In this document: in pieces, positions 21,458-31,300 of the stretch | Layout of the letters: every line of letters starts with the position of its first letter | Numbering within the stretch: position 1 is the stretch's first letter | Assembly: GCF_026914185.1 (NCBI RefSeq) | Contig: NC_070569.1 | Span: forward strand, 1,364,001 to 1,428,000 | Direction of reading: 5' to 3' | Source: Puccinia triticina | Taxonomy: Eukaryota; Basidiomycota; Pucciniomycetes; Pucciniales; Pucciniaceae | Length of the DNA stretch: 64,000 nt | The notes under the pieces: generated by a model | What the model was told of the DNA's origin: nothing | The model's database searches: none | What the model saw: only the letters and a program-made list of their open reading frames with translations | Position numbers and translations under genes: made by a program

Positions 21458-24400
21458 TTAAACCACAGGGTTAGACCTCTTGTCACTTCTGAATTTCCTG
21501 AGAAGGATAGCAGAGTCTGGGATGTCTTTCTCAAGGAGCCATTCATCATGATCAGCACTCATACCTTTGTATCTAGCTAAGTACATCATAACATCTCTGT
21601 TTTCCACTCTCAATCTCTTGTCTCTGAGAATCTTTTGTATGACTTTACTCTGAGGGGTTTTATCCATAGGGGGAATGACAACTTTGACTTTTTGTCTCAA
21701 AGGGAACTTGTCTGGATTGGGGTCCTTGTATGGTTTCACCAAGCTGACAGGAAATGTGGGATGTTTCCTGCTAAACTCTTCAGTCAGTATCACTTCTACA
21801 GAATTCTTCCCATGTAAAGCTTTCACAAGGAATGGTCCAGTGAAGGAGTCTCTCATCTTCTTAGGGCCAGACAGGTTGTTGAAGTTTGCTGTGGATATTA
21901 GGACTTTATCACCAACTTTAAAAGATGGTTCTTTGTGACTCTTGTCCCATCTTTCTTTGTTGTAGGATGTAGCTTCTGTTATGCATTGCTCAGCATGTTT
22001 TCTGGCTTTCTCAAAGATCTTTCCATAAGCAAGAGCAGTAGGATGAATGTCTACAGAGTCTTGCTTCAAGAAATTTCTGGGAAGGTTTGGGATCCAGCCT
22101 TTTTCCAGGATGGCAGGAGGTTTTCCAGTGTTTGAATGTATGCTGGTGCAGTAAGCTAACTAAAGGATTGGTAGAAGTGAAACCCAATCATGAGTGTAAC
22201 CATCATTGTCTTTGAATTCTAGACCATATGCACAAAACCTCCTGATCATATCTTCAAGTGTTTGAATCATCCTCTCAGCTAATCCATCAGTCTGAGGGTG
22301 GTAAGCAGTGGAGAAGGAGAGTTTTGTTCCCAGCATACTATGTGAACCAGTCCAGAATTCAGATGTGAACTTAGGGTCTCTATCAGAGATGATGATTCTG
22401 GGGATGCCAGTCCTAGGCATTACTCTGTTCCAAAACAGTATGGCAGTGTCCATAGCAGAGTCATCCTTGAAGCAGGGTACAAATATAGGGGTCTTAGAGT
22501 ATCTGTCCACTATTACCAGACAAGCATTGAAACTAGCTGCTCCTCCAGGGGACAAAGAAGTTACCCAATCCATGTTAATAACATCCCATGGTTTTGAAGG
22601 TTCTTCAATTTTCATGAGCAGTCCAAATCTTTTGCCTGTGGCTTTATTTGCTTTCTGGCATCTATCACAGGAAGAGCAGTATTCACCAGTGTCTTGTTTC
22701 CAGTTAGCCCACCAAGCAGTATCAGCTACTTTTTCTAAAGTCCTGTCTTCAGAAAAATGACCTGAGTAGACACTGTCATGGCATTCATGCAAGATGGTGT
22801 TGATACTTTCTTTGTCAGCTAGGACTAGGACAGAGTTGTGTTTCTCTCTGAAGTAGATGAGGCCATCAAATATAGAGAACCTTCCTTCATCATATAGCTT
22901 TCTCCAAGGATCTTGTAAGGAATTTTTCAGCTGGGCATCTTTAGCATCTTTCAACAAAAGTTCAGATAATATGGTAGTGTTCTTGTCTTGCTTGTAGCCT
23001 TCTCTCACTGAGTCAAAGAACTCATTCTTGAAAGTGGAAACATGTATGCCCCTGATGGGGAATCTATCATCATCCTTGTCTTCTGGGTCATAAGCAGGGT
23101 TACTAGGATCATTTGGCAAAGCCCATCTGCTCAGTCCATCAGCATTCTTGTGAATATTCCCATCTCTGTGGATTATGGTCATATTGCCTCTGTATTCCTG
23201 AATAGCAATCTGCCACCTGAGCATATGTCTATTGGGAGTCTTCATGTTCAGCAGTGATCTCAAAGCTGTGCAGTCTGTTACAACATGCAAGACACTGCCA
23301 TCTAAGTAGTAATGGAGTTTTTCCAGGGCCCAGACCAGACATAAGCATTCAAGTTGACTAGCACCATATCTTGTTTCACTGTCCTTCAGTTGTCTGGATA
23401 TGAAAACAATGGGTCCTTCTTTTCTCACTCCATTAATGACTTGGACTTGATGTAAAGCAGCACCTAGACCAGTCATGCTAGCATCTACATATAGTGTGAA
23501 GGGATGGGCCCAGTCAGGAAACAGTAGCAATGGAGCTGTGGTCAGTTTCTCTTTTAACAAGTTGTAGGCTACTATTCTATGATGAGTCATCTCATATATG
23601 ACATCAATCCTTGTCAGTTCAGTCAGAGGTTTTGCTATCTCTGCAAACTTCTCAATGTGTTGTCGGTAGTAGCCAGCAAAACCAAGAAATGATTGCATTT
23701 CTTTCCTATTACTAGGCACAGGCTTTTGGAGAACAGCAGCTACTTTATTCTGGTCTATTCCTATGGCAATACCAGACACAAGATGACCTAGAGCTTTGAT
23801 CTGATCGAATCCAAAGTTACACTTCTTCAAGGAGATTTTCATGTTCATGTTAATAACAACTTTCAGGATCCTGTCTATCCTATTGAGGTGTTCCTCCCAA
23901 GTGTTGGACATAATGATGATATCATCAATGTAGATAATGGCCCACTTCTCATCAATTTCCTTTCTGAATTCAATGTCCATCATTCTCTGGAAATGAGAGG
24001 GGGCATTCTTGATCCCAAAGGGCATTCTCAGGTACTCATAGATTCCTTTGTGCATAATAATCCTGAGTAGATGTCTGGAATCTTCTGCAATGACATTCTG
24101 GTGAAAACCTTTGAGTACATCCATGCTAGTCAGGTACTTAGCTTTAGCCAGATTGTTCAGAGTCTCACTGATCTTAGGAATGGGATACCTGTCTGAAGCA
24201 GTGTAGGAATTCAAAGCTCTGAAGTCTCCTACCATTCTGGACTTTCCATTGTGCCAGGCAATGATCACAGGAGTAGTGATCTCAACTACTTCATTATGAC
24301 CAACTTTCCTTAGAACATTCAGTTTTACTAGCTCTTCAATGTGTTGCTCAAGAGCTTCTCTGCTTTTGGGGCTGGCAGGATAAGGAGGTCTTCTGAGGAG

Positions 24401-27400
24401 AGGAGGGTAAGGTCTCTCAGTTGTCAACTTGATATGAACTTCATGACCCTTAATGGCACCAAGGGGCTGATTGGTGTTGGAGAAGGCAAGGTTGTTATTG
24501 TAGAGGACCTCAAACAGTTTCTCCTTTTGCTCAATAGTCAACTTATCACTGAATTTGGCTTCACAGAGTTCTTCTGTAATAAATTTCTGCAGTTGAGGAT
24601 GGGACTTCTTTACAGCAGAAATTTCATTAGAAGGGCTCATTTTCTCCAGATGATGAGACTTAAAGCTGAATTTCTTCCTCTTGTTCTCATTTCCAATGGT
24701 AAAGAATCTCTCTTTGCTGTTTGTGATGTCAAAGCCATAAAGAGACATGTAATCATTTCCAAGGATAAGATAGTTAATTCTTGCATTTTTCATGACTACA
24801 AATTCTGTTAGAATTCTAATAGAACCTTTAGTGTGAGGAAAAATCAAAGCCATTTCTATTATGCCCATTGGCTGTAATTGGTCACTACAGCTGTGGAATT
24901 TAGCATGGTTAATTGGCATGAGCTTGTTTTCCCATTCTGGTAATATAGAATCTAGCAATTTGTTGCTGATGATTGAGCAAGAAGCTCCACTATCAAGAAG
25001 ACATGATTGTTCTCTGGATTCAATGAGGACAGTAGTAAGATTTGCTTTTCCAGTAAGATGAGCTTTTCCTCTATCAGGCTTGCATTTCATTAGTCTAGCA
25101 TCTTCTATGTGGGAAGACTGGCAGGATTTGTCCCAGGTCTGAGGTTGATGAGTTTCAGCTTGAATTTCAGCAATGGAGAAGTCTTGGTTTATCTCACACT
25201 CTACAGCATGTGTTCCAAAGTCAAAATCAACTAAGGGATCATAATTGGCACCATTTCCATTGTCCATGGCAAGAATCATGTGATTGGTTCTATGATTCTC
25301 TTCTTCTTCATCTAGTTCTGATTCAGACTTGTGTGGTTCACCTTGGTCTTCTCCATTGTCACTCTTGGGATCATCATCATCATCCATTCCTACATTATTG
25401 ATTCTGTTCTTCTTCTTAGGGCATTCCCTGGAGAAGTGACCAGTTTGTTTACAGAAATGGCATATAAGTTTGTCTTTCTCAGGGGCAGAGACAGGATTCT
25501 TTTTGGCAGAGGAGTCAGTTGGCTTATCAGTTTTCTCAGGGGCAGGATTGCTTCTCCATTGGGATCTGTTTGGAGTGTTATAATTATTTGTCACAGGCTT
25601 GTTCTTTTTCATGACTCTGTCTATGACCTCTTCAGCAATTATAACCATATCCTCAAAACTCATTTCAGTGGCATCTCTTTTGTATCTGCTTTTAATAGCA
25701 TGCTCAAGGTTTGGAGGGCACTGCTTTAAGATCTTCTCACAAATAAGGTACTGACTGAGTTCAGGTTGATAAGCTTTCAGTCTTTCTCTCTGATTACCAA
25801 ACCATTTATGGATTTTCCTCCCGTCATAGGCAAAGTGATCATTCTCAAACTCTTGTTGCATTTTCCATTTCCAGTTCTCAGTGCCAAACTTATTTCTGAT
25901 GGCATTCTTCCACCAAGCCCAAGATTTGTTTCCATACTCATCTCTGATGCCTAGGTACCAATTCCTTGCAGTGTCAGTTAACAAGATTGTTAATCTACTG
26001 ATTATCATGTTATCCAGCATCAAGTAGTCTCTAACCAGGATATCAGTATTTTTAATCCAAAGTTCATGATTGTAAGGCAATTCTCCAGAGAATTTCTCCC
26101 AGTCTCCATTTTTGGGGATACCTTTCCACAGTTCTTTCCTCATTTCAAAGTCTATAGCTCCATGATCAATGTAGGGGAATTCCTCTTGGGTCTTAGTATC
26201 AGGAGTGTTGCTAGCAGGCTTAGGAAAGTGATCTCTTGGTGGTCTCTGTGGTTCAGGAGTAGGAACAGGAGGAGTTGGTCTGTGTTCCTGTTGTTGCTCA
26301 TGGTGGACATTCTGGAAGGGATTATTGTACAAGAGATGAGGGGGTTGGTCTCTGTCATCTGGTATTAACACGGAATCCAGCTTTGAGCTCACGGTGTTTA
26401 CTACAGAAGATATGCCACTGAATCTTCTCTTAGATTGTTCAAACCTGTTGTGCTCATTGGCATGAAGGTCATTGATCTGATTATCAATGGAAGTAAGATT
26501 GTTGCTCACTTTCTCTTCAAAATCTTTCAGATTTTGGCCAATTGTATCCATGTTAGAATGACATTGTGATTCATTTACCAGAATCAAATCTTGAACTGTC
26601 TCAAACTTATCATCTATGTGTTTCTTCAGTTGTTCTAACACATTGTTATTCACTGTGGATTTCTCTCTGGCACTTTCTCCTATGTTGTTCAGGATTTGAT
26701 CAAGCAAAAGGGGAATGAATTCATTTTTAAATAGATCAAGAATGGAATGATTCAGGACATCTTTAAAATTGCTGACACAAGATTCAAGAAGAGTACCAGG
26801 AATGGTTTCAACAGTACCAGATAATTCAGAGAGAAATTTGGAGAACAGTACTTGTAATTTTTCTTCTAGAAACAAGGGGCCATTTCTAGACATTTCAGAG
26901 TTAAGATTATTGAGAAAAAATTCTCTATTTGAAGGATCAGAGAGATTATCAATATCTAAACTGAGGCCTAGTGGTGAATCACTACTTAAGGAACTTTTAG
27001 GTAAAGATTCATCTAATAAGGGCCTCTCCCTCTGGCTCTCCCTCGTCCATAGCCTCTCCTCACTCCTCGTGTGGCTCTCATCAAGTATTCTCCTATTTCT
27101 AGAACTCTCTGAGTGTCGTCCTGAGGGCGTCTCCAGTTCCTCCCTGATCCTCTCCAGTTGTTTTGAGGAGGAGGGGGGTTGTGGCCTGCGAATTCTTGCG
27201 GCATTTGCGGATAATGGGGTGGATTGTAGCCGCCAGTTTGCAGATGCGGGCTGGGGCGGAATAATTGAACCACCTCTCGCGGTATAGAAGCTGGTGGCTG
27301 CCTCGCTTGGAGCGTCTGCGGCGGTTGTGGCGGCGGCAAGGGAGTTCCTTGGTAGTTCTGATTCTCTGGGCGCATTTGAGGCTGCGTCTGTGGACGGGAT

Positions 27401-28237
27401 TCTGGAAGATTGGGAAGGATAGGAGCCTGGAACTCCTGCGCCAAGGCTCGGTGCTGAAAACCCATAGGCTCTGGAGTCGGCGTGACTAGTAAAGGCTGTT
27501 GGCTGGCGTGCGGTATCATTGCTAGCTGCAAAGGAGCTCGGATTTGTAGCGCGGTCGAGTTCGGCGGCCCGTTGCCGTTGTTCTGGCGCGTCAGAGATAT
27601 TTCTAGATTGTTGAGTTCCTCTCTGGGGATCCAATCCTGACACAGGCGTATCCCGTCGTTCCTCCCAACCAGATCTATGATCATTTCTTGGGTCATTGAG
27701 GCTTGGGAGAGGAGACGCCTCATAGTTAATATGTTCTGCGCTTCCCTGGCGCGGACAAAAAGGTCGAATTGTTTGTTGAACATACTGATGAGGCTGGATA
27801 ACTCCTCCTCTTCCGGGATAAGGTCCATGGGTCCTGAGGACGCTTCCCGTCGAGGGCTCTGAGTGTACGGAAGGAGGGCTAGATTGGACGGCGCCGTGGG
27901 TCTCATGCCCTCTGGGTTGATAGGCTGGGAGGGCGGCTGACTCGTCTGAGGAGGGTTCACCGTCAAATCTATTTGTTCCCTGTCGACAGGCCGTGGAACC
28001 GGCGTGGATCTGCTCGACGCTAGAGCTATGGACGTTTCTCTCGGCTGGTATAGAGCCGGAGGGATCCCGGTATCTGGGGGGAGCGGCTCCTCTTCCGGGA
28101 GCTTGAGGAAATCCTCCTGTAGAGGTGGCAAGGCTGCTTCTAGCCCTTCGAAGCCGTTCTTCGGCGGCTGGGCTAAGGCGGTACCGGTGGCGGAGCTCTT
28201 CGGAGAGGTCTCGGCCATTTCTAAGGTGAGGAGGCAT
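21458..28237 (-). pseudogene. Ty3/gypsy Gag-Pol polyprotein gene, one nonsense codon in integrase
   Basis: From ATG at 28237 the frame runs 2,025 codons to TAG (22160-22162), then stays in the same frame to 21458, about 2,260 codons in all. Visible parts with rough residues: disordered Ser/Arg/Pro-rich N-terminus (1-410, overlapping another frame); coiled region (430-650); Gag capsid-like region with RNWYLG (about 760); CCHC knuckle [14 protein letters not shown] (about 924); aspartic protease LLDSGAS (about 1076); RT YIDDII (about 1435); RNase H LYVDAS (about 1580); integrase HHCC finger (1816-1860) and D-D-E residues in MDWVTS, SDRDPKF and LAERMIQ (about 1889, 1950, 1985). The tail has an integrase C-terminal domain and a chromodomain-like YLARYKG...DEWL segment. 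The stop lies after LLPIL, where integrases continue, so it is a point mutation and not a gag/pol recoding site. Confidence 0.95.
27013..28218 (-). CDS. Overlapping 401-aa reading frame inside the gag-pol N-terminal region
   Basis: The frame starts with ATG at 28218, 19 nt downstream of the gag-pol ATG and in a different frame, and stays open for 401 codons. The start context (G at -3, G at +4) is strong, so leaky scanning past the gag-pol AUG could express it. The product looks protein-like: an acidic, Pro-rich N-terminus (MAETSPKSS), a leucine-rich helical core at about residues 130-215 ([33 protein letters not shown]), a Pro/Gln-rich stretch, and an arginine/glycine-rich tail ([19 protein letters not shown]) suited to nucleic-acid binding. 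The overlapping gag-pol residues look disordered. I know of no family match. It could be an accessory protein or a chance frame favoured by high GC. Confidence 0.5.
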   Translation of the reverse strand: MAETSPKSSATGTALAQPPKNGFEGLEAALPPLQEDFLKLPEEEPLPPDTGIPPALYQPRETSIALASSRSTPVPRPVDREQIDLTVNPPQTSQPPSQPINPEGMRPTAPSNLALLPYTQSPRREASSGPMDLIPEEEELSSLISMFNKQFDLFVRAREAQNILTMRRLLSQASMTQEMIIDLVGRNDGIRLCQDWIPREELNNLEISLTRQNNGNGPPNSTALQIRAPLQLAMIPHASQQPLLVTPTPEPMGFQHRALAQEFQAPILPNLPESRPQTQPQMRPENQNYQGTPLPPPQPPQTLQARQPPASIPREVVQLFRPSPHLQTGGYNPPHYPQMPQEFAGHNPPPPQNNWRGSGRNWRRPQDDTQRVLEIGEYLMRATRGVRRGYGRGRARGRGPY

Positions 28238-28291
28238 CGTGATAAGGAGTAAGAGAGGTTAATTTAAGCGGAAAGAGAAAGTTTTTAAGAA

Positions 28292-28609
28292 TTAATTCAA
28301 GGTTAAAATACCTTGGGACTTAGGTTTAGAAGATAACCTTTTACTTTTACGCGTCGTAGTAGAGGTTTTTTTCTTAGTTTCCTTTGCGCTGGGTTTCGCG
28401 GCGGATTTTGAGGTCCAATCAGAGATATTAACAGCGGCGGTGACCTTGCGGCGACGGACTTTTGGGTATTTAGTAGTAGCAATAGGGGTCCAAGAGGAAC
28501 TATTGATCCAGTTTCCTTCTTTCGGATCAGTTATGCGGTTGTCGTCGCAATTTTCGTCTTCTGCGCTAGTCTGCGCCGTTACGAATTTTTTTACGGTCAA
28601 TTGCGGCAA
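28292..28609 (-). other. Basic open frame upstream of gag-pol (no AUG)
   Basis: The minus strand is open for about 105 codons ending 55 nt before the gag-pol ATG. The predicted peptide is rich in Lys/Arg/Ser/Thr (KVRRRK, KETKKKTSTTTRKSKRL), like a nuclear targeting or nucleic-acid-binding tail. The frame contains no ATG (it opens with TTG after TAA), so it would need an upstream exon or non-AUG start. A possible GT (28311) to AG (28221) intron would join it in frame to the 401-codon frame and remove the gag-pol AUG. Both the gene and the splice are speculative. Confidence 0.25.
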
Positions 28610-28983
28610 TTATAGTTAAGAAGCAGGAGAATCTTTTGAGCATACTCCGTTTTTCTCTATCTCTTCTTGATCCGAAGATATAGAGGGTTCTGGGGAGGAT
28701 AAGTCCGACGAAGGGATAAATAGCGGCGCGGAGGAGTCGCAGTTCTGCACTTTCACGAGTACACAGGACGTAAAAAAAAATTTTCAAGGGTTCAGTTAGG
28801 AAATTTATCAATGTAAAAGCAATTTTGGATGATTTTAGAAGAATTTCAGCGTTAGTAAGATATGTAGAAAAAATTTTTAAGGTGATTTTTCGAATTTTTA
28901 GAGTTTTTTTTGTTTGATTTAGTCAGGAGGATCAGTCTTTTGGCTTTATAGCAGTCTAGAATTATGAAAAGGTGAGTATATTT

Positions 28984-29001
28984 CCCGATGAGGCCCCCAA
29001 T
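28984..29001 (-). promoter_or_regulatory. Putative primer-binding site of gypsy element A
   Basis: Directly after the 5' LTR (minus strand ...GGCTCACA) follows A-T-TGGGGGCCTCATCGGG. It begins with the TGG that pairs with a tRNA CCA end. The same sequence adjoins the truncated family-A LTR at 53020 (53003-53019), so it is conserved. I could not assign the tRNA. Confidence 0.6.
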
Positions 29002-29969
29002 TGTGAGCCTGAGTCTCTATAGTGACAGCAGGACACAAGAAATGGGGGGGCAATAGTTGGATTTCTTGGGATAAAGAAATTACAACTATAATAGAAAAAG
29101 AGAAAGAGAGAGAGAAACCAAGCAGGATAAGAAGGAAGAGAAGTACTAGGTTATTCTAGTGGGAAAGCACGTCCACGGGCAATGCTACTCTTCAGAAGAG
29201 TGCTGCTAATCTGTGCAAGAAGTGCTACAGCTTCCTCTCAGGAGGGTATCTGGATTAGATAAGTCTTAATCCAGCCACAGTTTTTTAGACTTCTCTCTGG
29301 ACAGTCAAGGTTCTTAATGGGAAACCTGAGGGACAGCCCTGAACCTAGATTTTGAGGCAAAGGCCTGATGATAAGAAGGGACAGCCCTGTGATCAAGATG
29401 GAGGCAAAGGCCTGTAGAATTGGAGGGACAGCCCTGTGATCAAGGAGAAAGCAAAGCAAGAAGAAAAGGCAGATCCAGCAAGACACAGAGTTGTACCTCT
29501 GAGATAAACAAGGTTCAGTGAAAGAGGTTACTTACTGTCAATATCCTAGGCGCCTGTGACGGTAGGTATACTGGGAGTATAGTAGGCTCTTTGGTGGTGA
29601 TCCTGGAGTTATCTGGGTGGTGGTTCTGGTGTGCTGAAGTCTGTGGATCCGCCTCAGGCAAGGGGGATCCTGGCTACGAAAATTTTCACAGTTTGCTTAT
29701 GTAATTTACATATGTACATGTGGTTTGGCGCGCCTAGTAGCGCTGACACGTCACAACTGCGCAAGGGCGCTACAACTCAGTAACTCAGGGAAGGAGTATA
29801 GTTACAATGAATTGGTAAGTTGTAACTAGGGTTAAAATTGCATGAGGAAACAGAATATGAAGTCAAAACAGGGATATCTCTTAAGATGAAAAAGATATAA
29901 AGTAATTTATATGTAACAAAGGTAGAACAGGCAGCTTTTAGGTCAGCTGTGATGACTCTAAGGCTGACA
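29002..29969 (-). repeat. 5' LTR of gypsy element A
   Basis: 968 bp, the same length as the 20453-21420 LTR, with only a handful of substitutions seen by eye (for example around the internal CCTGTAGAATTGG tract). Transcription would run on the minus strand into the gag-pol region. Confidence 0.95.
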
Positions 29970-31300
29970 CCGAGGCATACCTTAACCAACCTTTTGATGA
30001 CCGGAGCAGACCGGTCATTGAGAGAGTGCGTAAACCTCTCAATGACCGGCTTAAACTATGCCAATCAGCGAGGGGAGCTCTTGATGACCGGTATAAACTT
30101 TGCCAGTCATCGAGGCGAGCTCTCGATGACCAGTTTATGCCGGGCATTGAGAGGTTTAAAAGCAAAATTCTCTCCATGACCGGCGGCAATGACAGGTCTT
30201 CCATGGTCATTGAGGGAGTACATCATTCGTACCTCAATAGCAGAGCTTTTGATGACCAGAACACTCATCAAGAGCTCCCCGCAATGACTGGCATAACAGA
30301 TCATGAGAGGGATATTTACATACTCCCTCAATGGCGGGCATGGCCGGTAATCAAAGGGGTTATCTACTCATTCAATGACCGGTATACATAGACCGTTCAT
30401 TGAGAGGTTCATCTCCTCCCCAGTTGACCGGTATAGACCGGAAATCAAGGGGATTTTGTACTCCCTCCGGTCTTTGAGAGGAGTACTCTCAATGACTGGT
30501 AAAATCAGTCTTTGAGTGGAGTACCTTTGATGACCGGCACAACACTTAGAGCCTTCAATGACCAATCAGTGACACATTTCTGCTTCATATTAGTTCCTCC
30601 TTCTATGGTGGCTTATACAGACAATTTGTGATGGAAGGAGGAACAAAGCAGAATATGGCTATAATGGCATCTCCATGCCTGGTTTGTTGGTTTCGTTGTT
30701 CTGTCTATTTTGACAGTGGGTTGCGCTCATCATGAATGGCCAGATATGCCTGGCCAGCAGGCACCATCCTGGCCGCTTTGGCAGGTGAGTTGGCCAGTTT
30801 GAGACGAATTCACCATAATTTCAGGAATTCTGTCCAGATTGTCGCTCCAGAGCCTCCATAGGACACAGATCAAGGGTGAAACCGCTGCGCTGCGCTGACA
30901 TCAGCGGCACTTTTAGCGCAGCGCAGCGGTCCACCGCTGATTCTCCAGCCCAATCAGCGTTAGCGCAGCGGTCTGGCCACTGCGCTGACGCTGATTTCAG
31001 CGTTATACCGCTGACAATTTCCGGTGATCAGCGTTAGCGCAGCGGATAAATGAGCGCTTAAGCTGACAAAAAGCGCAGCGCAGCGGAAATTGCGCTGAAT
31101 TGCCGCTGACCGCTATTTCAGCTGTCAGCGCGCTGTTTCCGCTGTGAGCGCTGACGGCTGCCGCAGCGGAAGCGCCGCTGTCAGTGAGGCGCAGCGCATT
31201 TTTTCCGCAGTGCCACGCACGTGGCCCAAGTGCTATCCCGCTTGGCTTCCACGTATTCGACCCCTAGCCGACCTGCCTTCCTCTGATTATCCTCATCACC

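Larger units (their letters stand above)
20453..29969 (-). mobile_element. Complete Ty3/gypsy LTR retrotransposon (family A)
   Basis: Two 968-bp LTRs (20453-21420 and 29002-29969) bracket a gag-pol region read on the minus strand. The element is flanked by the 5-bp duplication CCGAG (20448-20452 and 29970-29974). I found about six differences between the LTRs, so the insertion is recent. The domain order protease, RT, RNase H, integrase, chromodomain-like end places it among Ty3/gypsy chromovirus-like elements. The polyprotein has one premature stop (22160-22162), so this copy is probably inactive. Two further reading frames lie at the 5' end (27013-28218 and 28292-28609). Confidence 0.95.
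17986..30860. mobile_element. Giant palindromic (fold-back) element, arms about 1,133 bp net, both arms interrupted
   Basis: The outer ends TATGGAGGCTCTGGAGC (17986) and GCTCCAGAGCCTCCATA (ending 30860) are inverse, and the centre of symmetry is at 20205/20206 (CCTCCATATGGAGG). Removing solo LTR C1 from the left arm leaves 17986-18488 plus 19576-20205. Removing the gypsy element from the right arm leaves 20206-20452 plus 29975-30860. By my count each is 1,133 bp. Each arm carries many degenerate copies of TCAATGACCGGTCA-type words. No protein is encoded by the arms. No target duplication was found at the outer ends. Confidence 0.85.

Noticed and set aside
22160..22162. Programmed stop-codon readthrough between Gag and Pol
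   Set aside because: The stop is inside integrase, far downstream of the Gag/Pol junction, which is a single continuous frame here.
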